The position numbers were made by a program, and so were the translations under genes. Below are positions 37,400 through 49,700 of a DNA stretch of 64,000 nucleotides, piece after piece. This stretch comes from Eutypella sp. D-1 (Eukaryota; Ascomycota; Sordariomycetes; Xylariales; Diatrypaceae): the NCBI GenBank assembly GCA_023313575.1, contig JAJTTP010000010.1:868001-932000 (forward strand). Direction: 5' to 3'. Below the pieces are notes generated by a model. That model was not told the DNA's origin, did not search any database, and worked only from the letters and a program-made list of their open reading frames with translations. Position 1 is the first letter of the stretch; each line of letters starts with the position of its first letter.

Positions 37400-38528
37400 G
37401 ACTACGGAGACGGGGACGGAGACGGGGAGGGGCGACGAGGACCGGGAGTGATCGTCATCAAGTGTGTTATATAAAATGTGATGTTCCGATATTTCGAAAG
37501 CTTTAGTTTAGCTGGATGTTGAGAAAAGTTGATAATCGTAGTCGTGCTCGTGGTCGTGGTCGAGGTCTAGAATATGGAGGAGGTGACTACCACATAATTA
37601 TTTATTCTACTTGATGGGCAGCAGAGGTGGTGGCATAGACAGCCCGAGCGTAAGCAACATAGATAGGTACTTAGGTAGCATCAATTACATGCTACGTGGT
37701 TAGGTCGAGAAATATTGCGAAGCTTTTCGTTTGTTTTCGTTTGTAATTTTGAGGTTCTCGTGGCTGTGGTGGTGGTTGTGGTTATGGATGTGGTTATGAC
37801 TGTGTGACTAGGTAGGTATGTAGATGTAGATGGATTCGATTGAAGCTATACAGAATTACCTTGTACGTAAGTCCACTACTATACGAAGCCAATATTACAT
37901 AGATGCATCAACTATAATAGATACATAAGGCTATGCAGATAAGTCGGACTTGCACCTATTGCACTTGCATACAACCAGACATGGTCCGAGCGCGCTACTA
38001 TATGAAAAAGCTCCCGTTCATGCCGCTCCCTCCCGTTCGGCAGGTCGGATACCGGGTAACTTGTTGTATGTACTTGCATACAATAGTGGTGTATATAGGT
38101 ACCTAGGTAGGTAAGGTAAGGCTTTCCGTTTAAGTGCTAGTTCCCTATTAACTAAGTGGGCTGCAACGTTATCAGATGCGAATTTCAATGCCCAGACAAC
38201 CCTAGTAAACAGCCTACAACCAGGCTTGTAAGGCCTTGTAGGAAAGTCGCCCGAAGAAAAGAGAGGGAAAAAAAAAAGCCGCCCTCCATGTTTCCGATTC
38301 GATCCGATCCACGGATCTAACATCCATCACTAGTGGCTTTTTTCTCAACTTTTACGTCGTAAGAAAAAAAATCCCTAGAAAATAATCAATACATCAATTC
38401 AAACCACCATACCAGACCAGTCCCTCGTCCAGTATTGTGTAAGGTTCGCAAGAATTTTGAATATCACGGCGCCTATATAAATTACCCAGGTACCACCAGC
38501 ACCAGCACGTCCGTCTCCTCCTTACACA
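37400..38528. promoter_or_regulatory. Divergent promoter region between sec5 and idh1
   Basis: This 1.1 kb head-to-head spacer holds both promoters. It includes Gly-codon-like GTGGT/GTGGTT repeats near 37540-37565 and 37760-37800, and an ACCTAGGTAGGTA palindrome cluster at 38098-38115. Near idh1 there is a pyrimidine-rich leader. I identified no specific activator site. Confidence 0.5.
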
Positions 38529-40245
38529 ATGCTGGCCCTTCGAGCAGTCGCTGCTCCCGTGCGGCGCCAATGCCTAGCCGCGGCTCCTCGGGCTGCCGTT
38601 TCTCTGTCTTTCCAGGTAAGGAGCGAGCAAAAGCAAGAAGAATTGCCTGTACAGAGAGGTTGTACAGAGGTATATGCATTGGCATTGTTGCTAATCGTTT
38701 TTGGTGTGATTTGATATAGAACCAGAGATACTACTCTAAGGACAAGGTCGCAAAGTTCACCGGCACGAAAAACAGCAACGTACGTTCGTTTACTTACTTT
38801 ACTCTTATCCTCTGTATCCATTCACCCGCCACCCGCCACCAGTCACCCGCCAAACCGACATCGTCAGAAAAGTCCCGTCGTGCCCATGCTCCGTGCCCGT
38901 GCCCCGTGCCCCGTGCCCGCGCCCACGCCGGTTCCGTTCAACAGCCCCGGCCAAGATAAAAAAAAAAAACTCCGCAGGCCCGAGCGCAAACTCGAGATTA
39001 ACCATTATCAACCCAACCCGCTAACATTCTTCTTAACCAGGGCAACTACACGGTCAGCATTATCGAGGGCGATGGTATCGGTCCCGAGATTTCCCAGGCC
39101 GTGAAGGACATCTTCGCGGCTGCCAAGGTTTGTCCCGAAAACCACTCAACCGAACTAGAAGATCTAGGCGAAGGCGCATGCGCAAATACTAAGGCATCAT
39201 ATCACATTCTAGACCCCGATTAGCTGGGAACCCGTCGATGTGACCCCCATACTCAAGGATGGCAAGACCACCATCCCTCCCGAGACCATTGAGAGTATCC
39301 AGAGGAACAAGGTTGCCCTCAAGGGTCCTCTTGCCGTAAGCCACCCCCGACTATTCGACGAATACTATCCCGAGGAATACTATCCCGAGAAATACTATGT
39401 AACGACGTACTAACCATGCTTGTTTTTCTTCTTCCCCCCCCCCCTCCTTCCAGACCCCCGTCGGCAAGGGACACGTCTCTCTCAACCTGACCCTTCGGAG
39501 AACTTTCAACCTCTTCGCCAACCTGCGGCCATGCCGTTCCATCGCCGGCTACAAGACCGCATACGACAACGTCGACACCGTCCTGATTCGCGAGAACACC
39601 GAGGGTGAATACTCGGGCATCGAGCACGTCGTCGTCGACGGTGTCGTTCAGAGCATTAAGCTGATCACCCGGGAGGCCAGCGAGCGTGTCCTGCGATTCG
39701 CCTTCCAGCACGCCGAGGAGATCGGCCGCAAGAAGGTCCGCGTCGTCCACAAGGCCACCATCATGAAGATGTCCGACGGTCTCTTCCTCAACACCGCCCG
39801 CGACGTCGCCAAGGACTTCCCCGGCATCGAGTTCGACTACGAGCTGCTCGACAACACCTGCCTGAAGATGGTCACCGACCCGCTTCCCTACAATGACAAG
39901 GTTCTCGTCATGCCCAACCTGTACGGTGATATCCTCTCGGACATGTGCGCCGGTCTGATCGGCGGTCTCGGCCTCACGCCCTCCGGCAACATCGGTGACG
40001 AGTGCTCCATCTTCGAGGCCGTCCACGGCTCCGCCCCCGACATCGCCGGCAAGGCCCTGGCTAACCCCACCGCCCTCCTGCTCAGCTCCCTGATGATGCT
40101 GAGGCACATGAACCTGAACGAGTTCGCGGACAGGATCGAGAAGGCTACCTTTGCAACCCTGGCGGAAGGAGACGCCTTGACTCGTGACTTGGGTGGAAGC
40201 GCGAAGACCCACGAGTACTCCGGCGCTATTATTTCCAAGTTGTAG
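38529..40245 (+). CDS. idh1: NAD-dependent isocitrate dehydrogenase subunit 1, mitochondrial
   Basis: IDH1 is a subunit of the mitochondrial NAD-isocitrate dehydrogenase that converts isocitrate to 2-oxoglutarate in the TCA cycle. In yeast it is the regulatory partner of Idh2. Exons are 38529-38615, 38720-38779, 39041-39127, 39213-39335 and 39454-40245, all phase 0, giving 382 residues. Introns are 104, 261, 85 and 118 bp. The N-terminus is Arg-rich without acidic residues ([20 protein letters not shown]), as for a mitochondrial presequence, with RYYS near the likely cleavage site. Conserved parts are [36 protein letters not shown], the metal-site segment [19 protein letters not shown], and [13 protein letters not shown]. 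The family length is about 360-390 residues. The C-rich polypyrimidine tract before the last exon supports that acceptor. A 297-codon antisense frame over exon 5 is an artefact of codon bias. Confidence 0.95.
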
Positions 40246-43200
40246 ATACCTACCTACCTACCTACTTACCTCCCCTCATCCACTCTCACATCCACCCCTT
40301 CTATAATACGCGCACACTCCTCACGCGCTTTACAGGCCCGCGCGTAAAAGATGCGCGGCGGGCTGTACACCGATCCCAATGAAGCCTGCATGATACAAAT
40401 ATGAAATATGAACTTTAGAGAGAATAGGAGGCCGAAATAGAAAATCGGAATATCAAAACATCTGAAAACCCTGTGACTCGGATGACAGCAAGTGACCGAA
40501 AGTGAACTGATGATAAATGTCATTATAAATGCATGTCCTAACAAAACTACAGTCTCATGAATTCCCTCCGGCGAAGCAAGCCACGTAGGATGAGGCATTC
40601 CATCCGCCGCTTGTGTGCTTTCAAGACACAGTCGTAAGCTCATGTATGGTGACAGACCATATCTCTCCCACGAGGCCGACAAGAACTTTTTGTCTGCGCT
40701 TGTATCCGTATATCTGGGACATCCTCCCAACCGATTCCCTTTTACATCCCACGGGAACCGGCTGAACCAACTATGCAGCTAGCCCCGACAGGGTTGTCGT
40801 TCCTAAACGCACGATGCACGGGAAGTTCATGTCAGCTACTTGGGTTGATGATGGAGAATAACCCCCTACCTACCTACCTACCTATCTATGCATGCTACTT
40901 ATTAGACACCATCTCTTCAGACATCAACCGGGCCAGCTAGCAAGATGTCAGCTTACATGCCCTGGGATAAATCACGCCTAAAGCCTGCATCGTGAGAAAG
41001 AGGGGAGGGGGTGTAATATCACTGCCCGAACACGGACCCGCCACCGTGCGAGAGAAAAGAAAAGGCATATGCGCAAGGGAGGAAAACCTCATCAGCCCAT
41101 TTTTCTTCCCTCATCGTCAGGTGAAGGCATATATTCATGTGGCATACGTAGTAGTATGGAACGTAGGGGGGGGGGGGTGAGCGGCCGACATGCGCATATG
41201 TGGGAAGCACGCCGGGATCACCGCATCTAGTTGCCGCCTGCAGTGAAGTGCAGCAGCACGTTGTGGTGCATTTCGTGTGCGGTGCCATTGCTTGCTCGAT
41301 TGCAAGGCTTGTAAGTAGAGAAATGGGATAGCAACCCAACCCTGCATTGCAGCGAACCAGAGTTCGTCCGAACCCTTGCCCCCCGTCCCCTATCTCGAGG
41401 TGCAGGACCCCTAGTTGTTGTTTTTTTTCAAATTGCTTAAATTTGTCAAGCTTTTGCCGAGGCGTTTTGGGGGTGAGGGTCTCGATAAGCCTCATTCTCA
41501 TTCCCAACACAACCCAGCCTTCGGCTACCTAACTAGAGAGGTCTGGTCGCGGAACCCCCGCTAGGCCTCTTCCGCGCCCCTCGCGCATATATATCAGATA
41601 TGTACCCCATGTTGGGGTTTGTCCCGGTTGTGGAAGGGTGGGTTGGTGGTGTTGGTGTTGGTGGATGGGCGAGGGGGTCGATATTGGAAATTGCTCCTAT
41701 CCCGGTGTCGCCACTTCCTATCTCGGGTCGACCCGTCGGCCGAACTCGTTCGTCCTGCATGCAAGGACCTCCCTATCTTGGGCTTGTCTTTGGGTTGGCC
41801 TGGGCCAGGCTAGTCCTGGTTCCAGAATTTCCTATTCTCTTCTTCCTTTTTTATATATATATAAAATCACCTTTTTATCTTTCTATCTTCCTCGTGGACA
41901 GCAGTAGGACGGACTAGGGTGGCATAGGATTGGGATTGGGATTGGGATTGGAGCAAAGGGGCGACGACGTGCTATCCAACGCCATGTCCCGGGTCCTGCG
42001 TTCTGTTGCCCCCCTCCCCCTTCAATACGACCATCGGTATATACGCACGCAGACAGACAAGAGGTTCGTGCGACAGGGCGACGCGAGTCTCGCCCTCCCT
42101 GGATCCCTCGACTACCCTCGCGTGGAGTGTATATCTCTAGTTAGCGTGTACATGGCAAAGGAAAGAGCCGTGTATGGATGGGGTAATGGTGGTGACGGTG
42201 CTGTTGCTATACAACTGCACAAGTTGCTGCTGTTGCGACGTATGGAATTTTCTTGCGGGATTCGCTGCAGCTACGGTGTGTGGTACGGTGTGGGTTGGGT
42301 AGTATTTAGCGCTGCAAGCCCGTCCGTATGGGCCGACACCGACCGGGTTCTGTTCTGCAAGTTGTGCGTTGTGTTCATGTGTGGTGCGTTCTTGCTAAAA
42401 GTAGCAGCAGCAGCCTAACCTCTGTATATCCCTGACCGAGTACGTGGCTCACTACTTATTAGTCTCGAAGTGTGAGTGAACTGATACCGAACCCCCATGG
42501 GGAAGAAAAGCCACGATATGTAGTACTATGTACGATCACAGACAGTCGGTCACGCACCATCATCGCCACGGGGATGCTGCCTGCAACTGCTAGTGTGCTG
42601 TGGTCGTACTACACCACCACACCTTCTTCAGCGGAATTTATTTGTATGTTGCGAAGGATAGAAGGCGGGGTTGGCAAATGTATGTCTCAGCCGGCTTACC
42701 GCAGCAAGGGTTCTACTGCAGAAACGTGGGCGCGCGGTTGGGCACCTACATCCGGCTGATGCTTGTTTCTTTGACTTGTTTATTGTGTGCGCAGCTGAGC
42801 TACGTGGACGAGGGTGATCTCACAATAGGTCAGGTCTAGGGAGCATGTGATGACTGTTTGTGAATACGTATCTAGCAATCGGACATCTCTGGAATTTTCG
42901 TTCGTTTCTTGAAGCCGGGACTCAGCTGAACTCCGCTCACCGCATCTGGATATTCGCCTTACGGGATTTCAAATACGGGAGAGCCCTGATTCAGACGTGA
43001 CGTAACGTACTTAGGGAGATGGGAAGCATACACAGGGCAGACAGGCAAAAAGCAAGTACAAAGTCCCAGCCGCAGGAAAAGGGGGGTCAGTGAGGCTCCG
43101 CGGTCTCCGCCTCCAGATGTTGGTCCATTACATATGTAATACCGTGTGCCCTGGTCGGTCATTACATATGTAATAGCGAGGTCCGGGTGGGCACCTTCAG

Positions 43201-46200
43201 ACGGACCGACCAGGACACACGGTCCAGAAAGAGCGCGACGGCCGCCTGTCAGCATACGAAGCAGGCGGTCTTGTGCGGCTATTCTGTAACGCTAGGAGCG
43301 AGCACTTGGCCCCCCTTTTTGTCGTCCTCTCGCATCCAAGCCGGAGCCTCACGTGGTGGAGACCGGGTAGAGAAAAGCGAGGCGGGCCTTTCCCGAATCC
43401 CGAGGCGTAGTGCCACCGTCGAATTTTCTAGGGTTACGGGTTTCCCAGGACGGGGCGGGCCCCAGACAGACGTCATAGCCCTGGATTCGATTCATGCCTT
43501 CTCGAAGGAGAAAAGTCGCCGCCGAGAAACGGTATACCTGTATAGGCAGGGCAGACATACACCGCCCCTAACTCCTTTGAGTATGTGACTAAGAAATTGA
43601 CCGCTTATGTTGCTAGATAAACTAGACTACACCGACTGACCGACGGACCGAGGAGGAAAGCCGCGCCATTCGGCCATTGAAGGATTTCTGTAAAGATAAT
43701 GTAGGCCCCCAATGTATTAATGAAGGAAGGAGCTCTACTATGTACATAGTCCAGCCCGTGTTCACTGGGCTTGCGCCGGATCTTGTTAGTCGCTCGTCAT
43801 TTTAGGGTGATCGTCGACCCCCCTCCCCCCCTCGCGATCGCTATTCGCCATTAAACAGAGTAGCGGGAAGGGCGAAAAAGCTTAGCCTTCGTCAGCTACA
43901 TGGCACTGCGCATAGGAGAGATGAGATAACTAACTATTATGTACATCCCACCCTTAGAACAAGGCAGATTGGTAGGTAGACATAAAGGCGAGGAGGAGGT
44001 GTCGTAGGTTGGTAGGGTAGAGGTACACGTGTATGCATTCCTACTACGGTAATGGCGTATGTACCTCACCCATCTGACTCCCGCCCATTCGAGATTTCCA
44101 TCCCGTCTCATGCAGGTGCAACTACATGGGTGGTAGGGTACGTAAGAAAAGGAGGCAGTCTTCATCGCGTGAACAGTGTAAACCCGGGAATCCCGTAAAC
44201 CCGACCGACCTCTTATAAATCGCAGGAGGCGAGGGCGGGCAGGGATATGCGACTACATTTGCCTACATACCGCAAGATGCGAGGTTCGGACGAATCCAAG
44301 ACGAAGGTAAGAAGAAACCACCATACTTGACGTAGATGGGTAAAGTGGGATTATGGTCCCACGATGGATTTTACTTATTAGTTAAGATGAGGAGCTGACT
44401 AGGCACTCAGGTAGTTTGCCAACGATACGTGGATATCATCTGTATTACACACTATGACTTATTATCAGTTACATCGTACTATGGTAGGGTAAGGGTAGTT
44501 GTGGGTGTCGTTGGTCATCTACTATCTATGCAACATGCTCGGTGGCGGCTGGGCTGCTGGGCAGGGAAGCATTTGATGCACAACTAAAAGTGTGCCGGCA
44601 AGACAGGTGCGTAACCACCCTGTCGCCCACCCTCCCATACGAAATACAGGTGGGTTCTCCGACCTATTTGGGGGGGTTGCGATCGCCAATGATTGGAGAT
44701 CGACCCCTAGCATTTTCCGAAAGAGCAAAGTTGTACGACCGTGAACTCTTTCTAGAAGACGACGAAGCCAAGAAGGCCGCCCTATGAGGGTTGAAGACAA
44801 ACCTGAAAATGGTAGCACTAAAAGAAGATGGACCTACCAAGGCATCATGTGTAGTACCAAGATAAGCAAGCCATCCCCTCGGACTTGCAGGATTTGCTGT
44901 ACGATAGCGGAGACCAATAATGCCGTCCTCCTCACGTTTAGGACAACCCTTGATTTTAGACAGGAATAACCCTCCCACCCTCCGCACCACCGATTGACGG
45001 TTACCATTAGGCAGGCGCCTAGATATGTATGTGTACCTATGATCCTCCCTGCCCTCCCCAGACAATTTTATATCCCCGTGGACTTTGGACAAGGTGATAT
45101 ATGGGGGTCTGGGGATGGCATAACTAGAGGGGCTGAGGCGGGACAAAACCAAGATCAAAACACGTTTCTTGCTCTAACCCGCCTCATACGTAGATCGGAT
45201 CGGTCAGTTTCAAGTGAATCAGCTGGAGCCACGATTGCAACTTACGTACCAGCATACACATAGGCTACTGGGTATATGCCTGATACCTTCAAGAGATCGA
45301 AGAGTACTGAATGGCAAAGTGTGCGTCTTACGCAGGTTTCAGACCAGGCAGTGATACCTTCTCTTGACATTTCAACGCCAGGTTTGGCAGCCCCAGTTTG
45401 GCGTCACCCTACGTTATCAAATCAAGCAATATGTCGCGCCTTCGATCCCTGACTTGCTGCTCTGGGATGTTATTTGGTGCAACAACCTCGGGTTCCATCT
45501 TGTCTCTCTAGCCTCATGCTACACATACTTCTTCTAACTTGGTTGCTTGGACGTCGACACGTCGTAGTAAGAAAGCGTGATGTAAGACTGGGGACGTTTG
45601 CGTGCCTTATACTGGTTGCTGGCTAACGACTACGTAACTACAAGGTGGTAGTTGGGCACTGTGTATCTATTCCCTTTGATGATACTGACTAGGTACGTAT
45701 GAATTATGTACGTAAAATCGATATCGCGGTTACTAGTACGTACAATAGTTTCTGGACCGCTGTATGGCATACCACGGGCCATTAATTCCCGATGGGGGGC
45801 CCCCAAGTATTGCAAGCCTCTTCCCGTTACATCCCCAGTTGCCCAGTTAGGTACGTACAAAGTAGGCAGATACTCGGATACATAGGTACGATACGTACCG
45901 GCTTTTTTCTGGGGATAGTTAGGGGGTAGGGAAGGGGGTAGTTCGGTACCCACCAGCAGCCGCGACACGACATCGCACCCTCCCATCCGAGTGGCCGGGC
46001 TAGACGGTGGCACTCTTTTTATTTTTTTACAAAATACCTCATTTGTCAACTGGGGCATCGCGGCGATACCCAGATACGTAGCCGGCGCTATTCTAGGCAG
46101 GGGGGAACCGTCGGTCTTCCGTCGGTCCCTAATATAGCACTTCGTAATTTTGTAGAACCGACGAAAAGGTATATATATCTCTCTTCTTTCCTTCTCTCAC

Positions 46201-46371
46201 GTTCCCTCTGTTCTTTCAGACGTGTCCATCTCTGTAACTCTTTCTATTCCAAATCGTCTTCAGCAACACACTGTTTCAACAGCTCACATCACATCAGATC
46301 GTCTATACTAGACCATATCTCCCCTTCCCCTGCCTTCCAGAGCCAGAAAAATAAATACACACACTCTCAAA
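40246..46371. other. 6.1 kb region without a convincing gene
   Basis: This lies between idh1 and the small two-exon gene. The largest open frames (164 codons at 44664-45158 on -, 163 at 41019-41510 on -, 162 at 41930-42418 on +) lack domains and codon bias. Contents that stand out are (CTAC/ACCT) runs at 40248-40268 and 40866-40883, a 12-G run at 41166-41177, a GGATTG repeat at 41927-41952, and the palindrome and inverted-repeat element at 43127-43223. The leader of the small gene, CT-rich, occupies about 46170-46371. Non-coding transcripts cannot be excluded. Confidence 0.5.
43127..43223. repeat. Twin 14-bp palindromes with a 20-bp inverted repeat
   Basis: The perfect palindrome ATTACATATGTAAT occurs at 43127-43140 and again at 43161-43174. 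Between and beyond them lies an inverted repeat: the arm at 43141-43160 pairs with the arm at 43204-43223, 19 of 20 bases matching, around a 43-base loop that contains the second palindrome. The element could fold into a large hairpin. It may be a transposon-derived remnant, such as a MITE, or a binding site for a dimeric factor. No target-site duplication was established. Confidence 0.7.
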
Positions 46372-46748
46372 ATGCCCGCCGCGGATATCAAGACTGTTGT
46401 CGAGGGCAAGCCCGTCCAGTTCGTTATCAAGACCGGTAACGGGAAGTGGAAGTGCCAAGTCCACAGCGACAGAGCCGCATAGTAAGTTGAATCTCTTGGC
46501 AGGCAGATCGTCTTGCCTCGCCGCACTTTTAGCAGCTGCCTGCCCCTGTCCACCTACGATGCACTTTACCTTACCCCAACATGTAGTCGTTGTCCTCTTC
46601 AAGTAAATAAATGTATCGATATCAGATTCTAACCCAGATCTACAGTGAGCGTTCGCGGAGTTCCCCTTCAGTGACCCCAGGCATCTCGCGCAGTGATTCC
46701 GGCCTCTCGAGCTCATCGTCGTCCAGCTCAAGCGGCTCGTCTCATTAG
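46372..46748 (+). CDS. Small conserved-looking protein, 70 residues, unknown function
   Basis: Exon 1 is 46372-46481 and exon 2 is 46646-46748, separated by a 164-bp intron with GTAAGT donor, a CTAAC branch site at about 46629-46633 and a TACAG acceptor. Without splicing the frame stops at once (GCA TAG), and splicing joins TA + T to encode Tyr. The start sits in a good fungal context (CAAAATG). The first 36 residues contain EGKPVQFVIKTGNGKWKCQV, a compact beta-like segment, and the tail is almost pure Ser from about residue 52. Clean splice signals, codon use and the mixed N-terminus favour a real gene. No signal peptide or helix is present, and I do not recognise the family. Confidence 0.72.
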
Positions 46749-49700
46749 ACATGATCTATTTCTCTTCATCGAAGTTCTAGTGGTGGTCTCTGAGCCTTTT
46801 CTCTCCCATTCCCCTTCCATCCTCTCCTCTTTCGGCCCCCTTGGGGCCCCTCGTTCAAACCCTCCCAATTCCCGATGATGCGGCATTATCCCACCCACCC
46901 AACATCCCATACGTACCCGCACTACCGGGATAGCGTCATTATAGTGCCGGAGGGCCACCCCGTTCATTACGTGGGAGGACCTGGGGAGGATCCCACTCTA
47001 AGGGAAAGGAAAGATGGGTCTGTCCTTTCTCGCCGACAGACGGTGCTCGTTATTACCGACGCCATCCCGAACTACTGTTCGCACGCACAAGCGCCCTACT
47101 ACTACTTGCCGCAACTTGCCGGATGAGGTGGGGAGGAAAAGCACCTAGGGAAGGAGGAAGAGGAGAGAAGCTTACCCCCTGGCCCACCTACTATGAACTT
47201 ACTATTTCGAATTATTTTTTATTTTGCATACGGAGGAGTCTCGAGACAAAGCCTACTACGGAGTACACATCGCGAATATATCCTTTGCCCTTTTCAATCC
47301 ATACATCACTACGAAAACGAGAGACGCGCAGGGTTAGGCAAAAAAGTTGGGTTGGAATGGGGAATCCCCTGGTGGAACTGAGCTGGCCGGAGTACCAGGA
47401 TGGTTGGTCTTTTTTGATAGCATACAACACAAGCTTCCATAGATTGAGATCGATCATATATACATGTATTACTGTCTCAACACGATGAAATGTGCGAACA
47501 ACGCCATCGGCACTGGATAGTGGTGAACAGGTCTCCGAAAGAACCATCGAGGCTCTTCAACAATCTTGCTTAAGCCGTCATCGGTATCGAAGCAATCTAC
47601 TTATTGTTTGCCTGCGTACCTACTTAAACCTGAAGGGATTTCTGCAAAGCTTTCGTAGGTTTTGCGAAAATGGTATCACATCGGGAAGTTCGTTTCATGT
47701 TCGTGGATCTAACCTACATGTCCTCGGCCGGCCGAGTATCGAATCTACGTTATACATGACCAGTGCCGTGTAACCCATGTGATGCTGTACTCTTTCTTCT
47801 TAGAAGACTTACCTTACCAAATTCCGATACGTAGCAAGCGGGGCGTTTGGCCTTGTATCATGCTGAGACTGAGCGGGTTGGCTGCCTGACCCGACGGATT
47901 GGATACGTTTCAAAACTGGCCCGAGGGTCGCAGACATCATATCGTACAGGACTCGCGACGATGCTTTGGGTCCAGTATGGCTGGCATTCATTCGCTAATG
48001 GATTTATTTGTTGTCCGCCTCTTCTAGATTTCACTATCATGAGCATCATGCATTTCTATAGCCCTGGCCGGACTGATAGCAGGTATTGTCTTGTAAATGC
48101 CTCAAGTCAGATGCCATAATCGAGGACTTTCTCCCTCGCCCCCCCTTTTTGATCATCCTCTAAGTTATTTACATGAGTGCCCAAACTCTTAACTGGCCCG
48201 GCTAGCTGAGTTGTATGCCGTGCCACCTGGAATTTTCTACGAGAATTTTATAGTACGATGGATTAACCGAATCAAACAGTGGTACTCGAGCGTCTATCGA
48301 AAGGCCAATAAAGCCCAAGACGCCAGTGGCTACCTGCTCAGGTACGATATATTTCTAGATTCTGCACTTCATGCCAAGGATACCCTCAACCTTTGTCTTG
48401 CTGATATTCCGATTTCCCCTGTCGAGCAAGTCAGGGGCAGAGTAGGGGCAGGGCGCTAGGAGAAACGTAGGTAAGTCCATGTATGTATGATGGGTGATAT
48501 ACTTAAGTAGGTCGAAACAACTGAACGTTGCTCCATGTCGTCGGATGAGAGATGTAGGTATCGATCAGAAGAATACAAATTACCCGGTTAGGAAATGTTC
48601 GGTTCGATCGCGGGGTAACCTTACATTTATAGTAATTTATGCTAACCTAAAGACTTATCCATCACTATATGCAATCCTTGTTAACTAGGAACCCCGCGAA
48701 ACCCCTCATCTCTATAACCTCCGAGGCTATTTGTATCTGGTAGGGGATACCTTAAACAAGCAACAGTTGACGCTATCTACTAATGTGTATACCTTCCTCC
48801 AAAGATAGGTATTGGATTTGGCAACCCGAAATGTCTAAATCTTGGCTCTTATATGTTGTTTCTCATATTTGCATATGCACCCTTGGACCTGGGCACGATC
48901 TACCTGTTTGAAATTGGGTTCACGGATACTTAAGTACTTGTCGCTGGAAATTTATGCCGATTACTATAAACCAAGTAAAGGTTAATATCCCGTTAAATCT
49001 TGGAGGTGTTAAATTGGCTGCAATACTAAAGGTTATTACCTGCCTATATACATAGATTCGTAATCAGGTTCAAATGCAGAAGGATTGTCCCTGAGGAGCC
49101 TCGTAGGAACATGTAATCAAAGTGTGGCAGCGCAACAGCGGCAGTGGCGGCAAATATGAGGCAGCCTGGCAAGCCTGGAGTCCAGCTGTTCATAGGCAGA
49201 TTCCCAGGCTGTACGGAGTACGGAGGTACTTAGGCTAACCTTAACCTGAACCTTCCATTGGAACCCATCCATCTCATAGGCTCCATCTCATATGGATTGA
49301 TCCATCTTTTCTTCCACTTTCACTTTCATTTTCACCCGTGGACTTCTCTTTCTATCATTCACTCACACTTTCCTCCCCTCTCCTTACTACTTATACATAG
49401 TAGAGCTCTAGAAGAGAGCGTAAGTCCGATCCAACCTGCCTACCTAGGTACCTAACAAAAGCGTTCTCAACTCGGTCGATTTAAAAAAGCGACATAAAAT
49501 ACTCGAATCATAGACAGGATTGAAAGATGCCTGTCCCCGTCGCGGCCAAGGGTGAGTACTTACTACCGACAAATTACCATCACTTTGTCATTGTTCTTTC
49601 TTTCTAGTGGTTTTGTTCAGTTTGATACCTGCTATGCAGCCATGTTGCTCTGATTCTGCATAGGAGAGTGAGTGATATTGGATACCTATGATCGTTGATC

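Noticed and set aside
39319..40212. 297-codon minus-strand frame antisense to idh1 exon 5
   Set aside because: A shadow of the strong codon bias of idh1; the peptide is a Val/Asp/Gly-rich pattern with no family.
41927..41952. GGATTG repeat considered as interstitial telomere sequence
   Set aside because: The unit is TTGGGA-like rather than the TTAGGG expected for filamentous ascomycetes, with only about four copies.
41930..42418. 162-codon plus-strand frame after the GGATTG repeat
   Set aside because: It opens at TTG within the repeat, and its content is Gly/Val/Tyr-rich without any domain.
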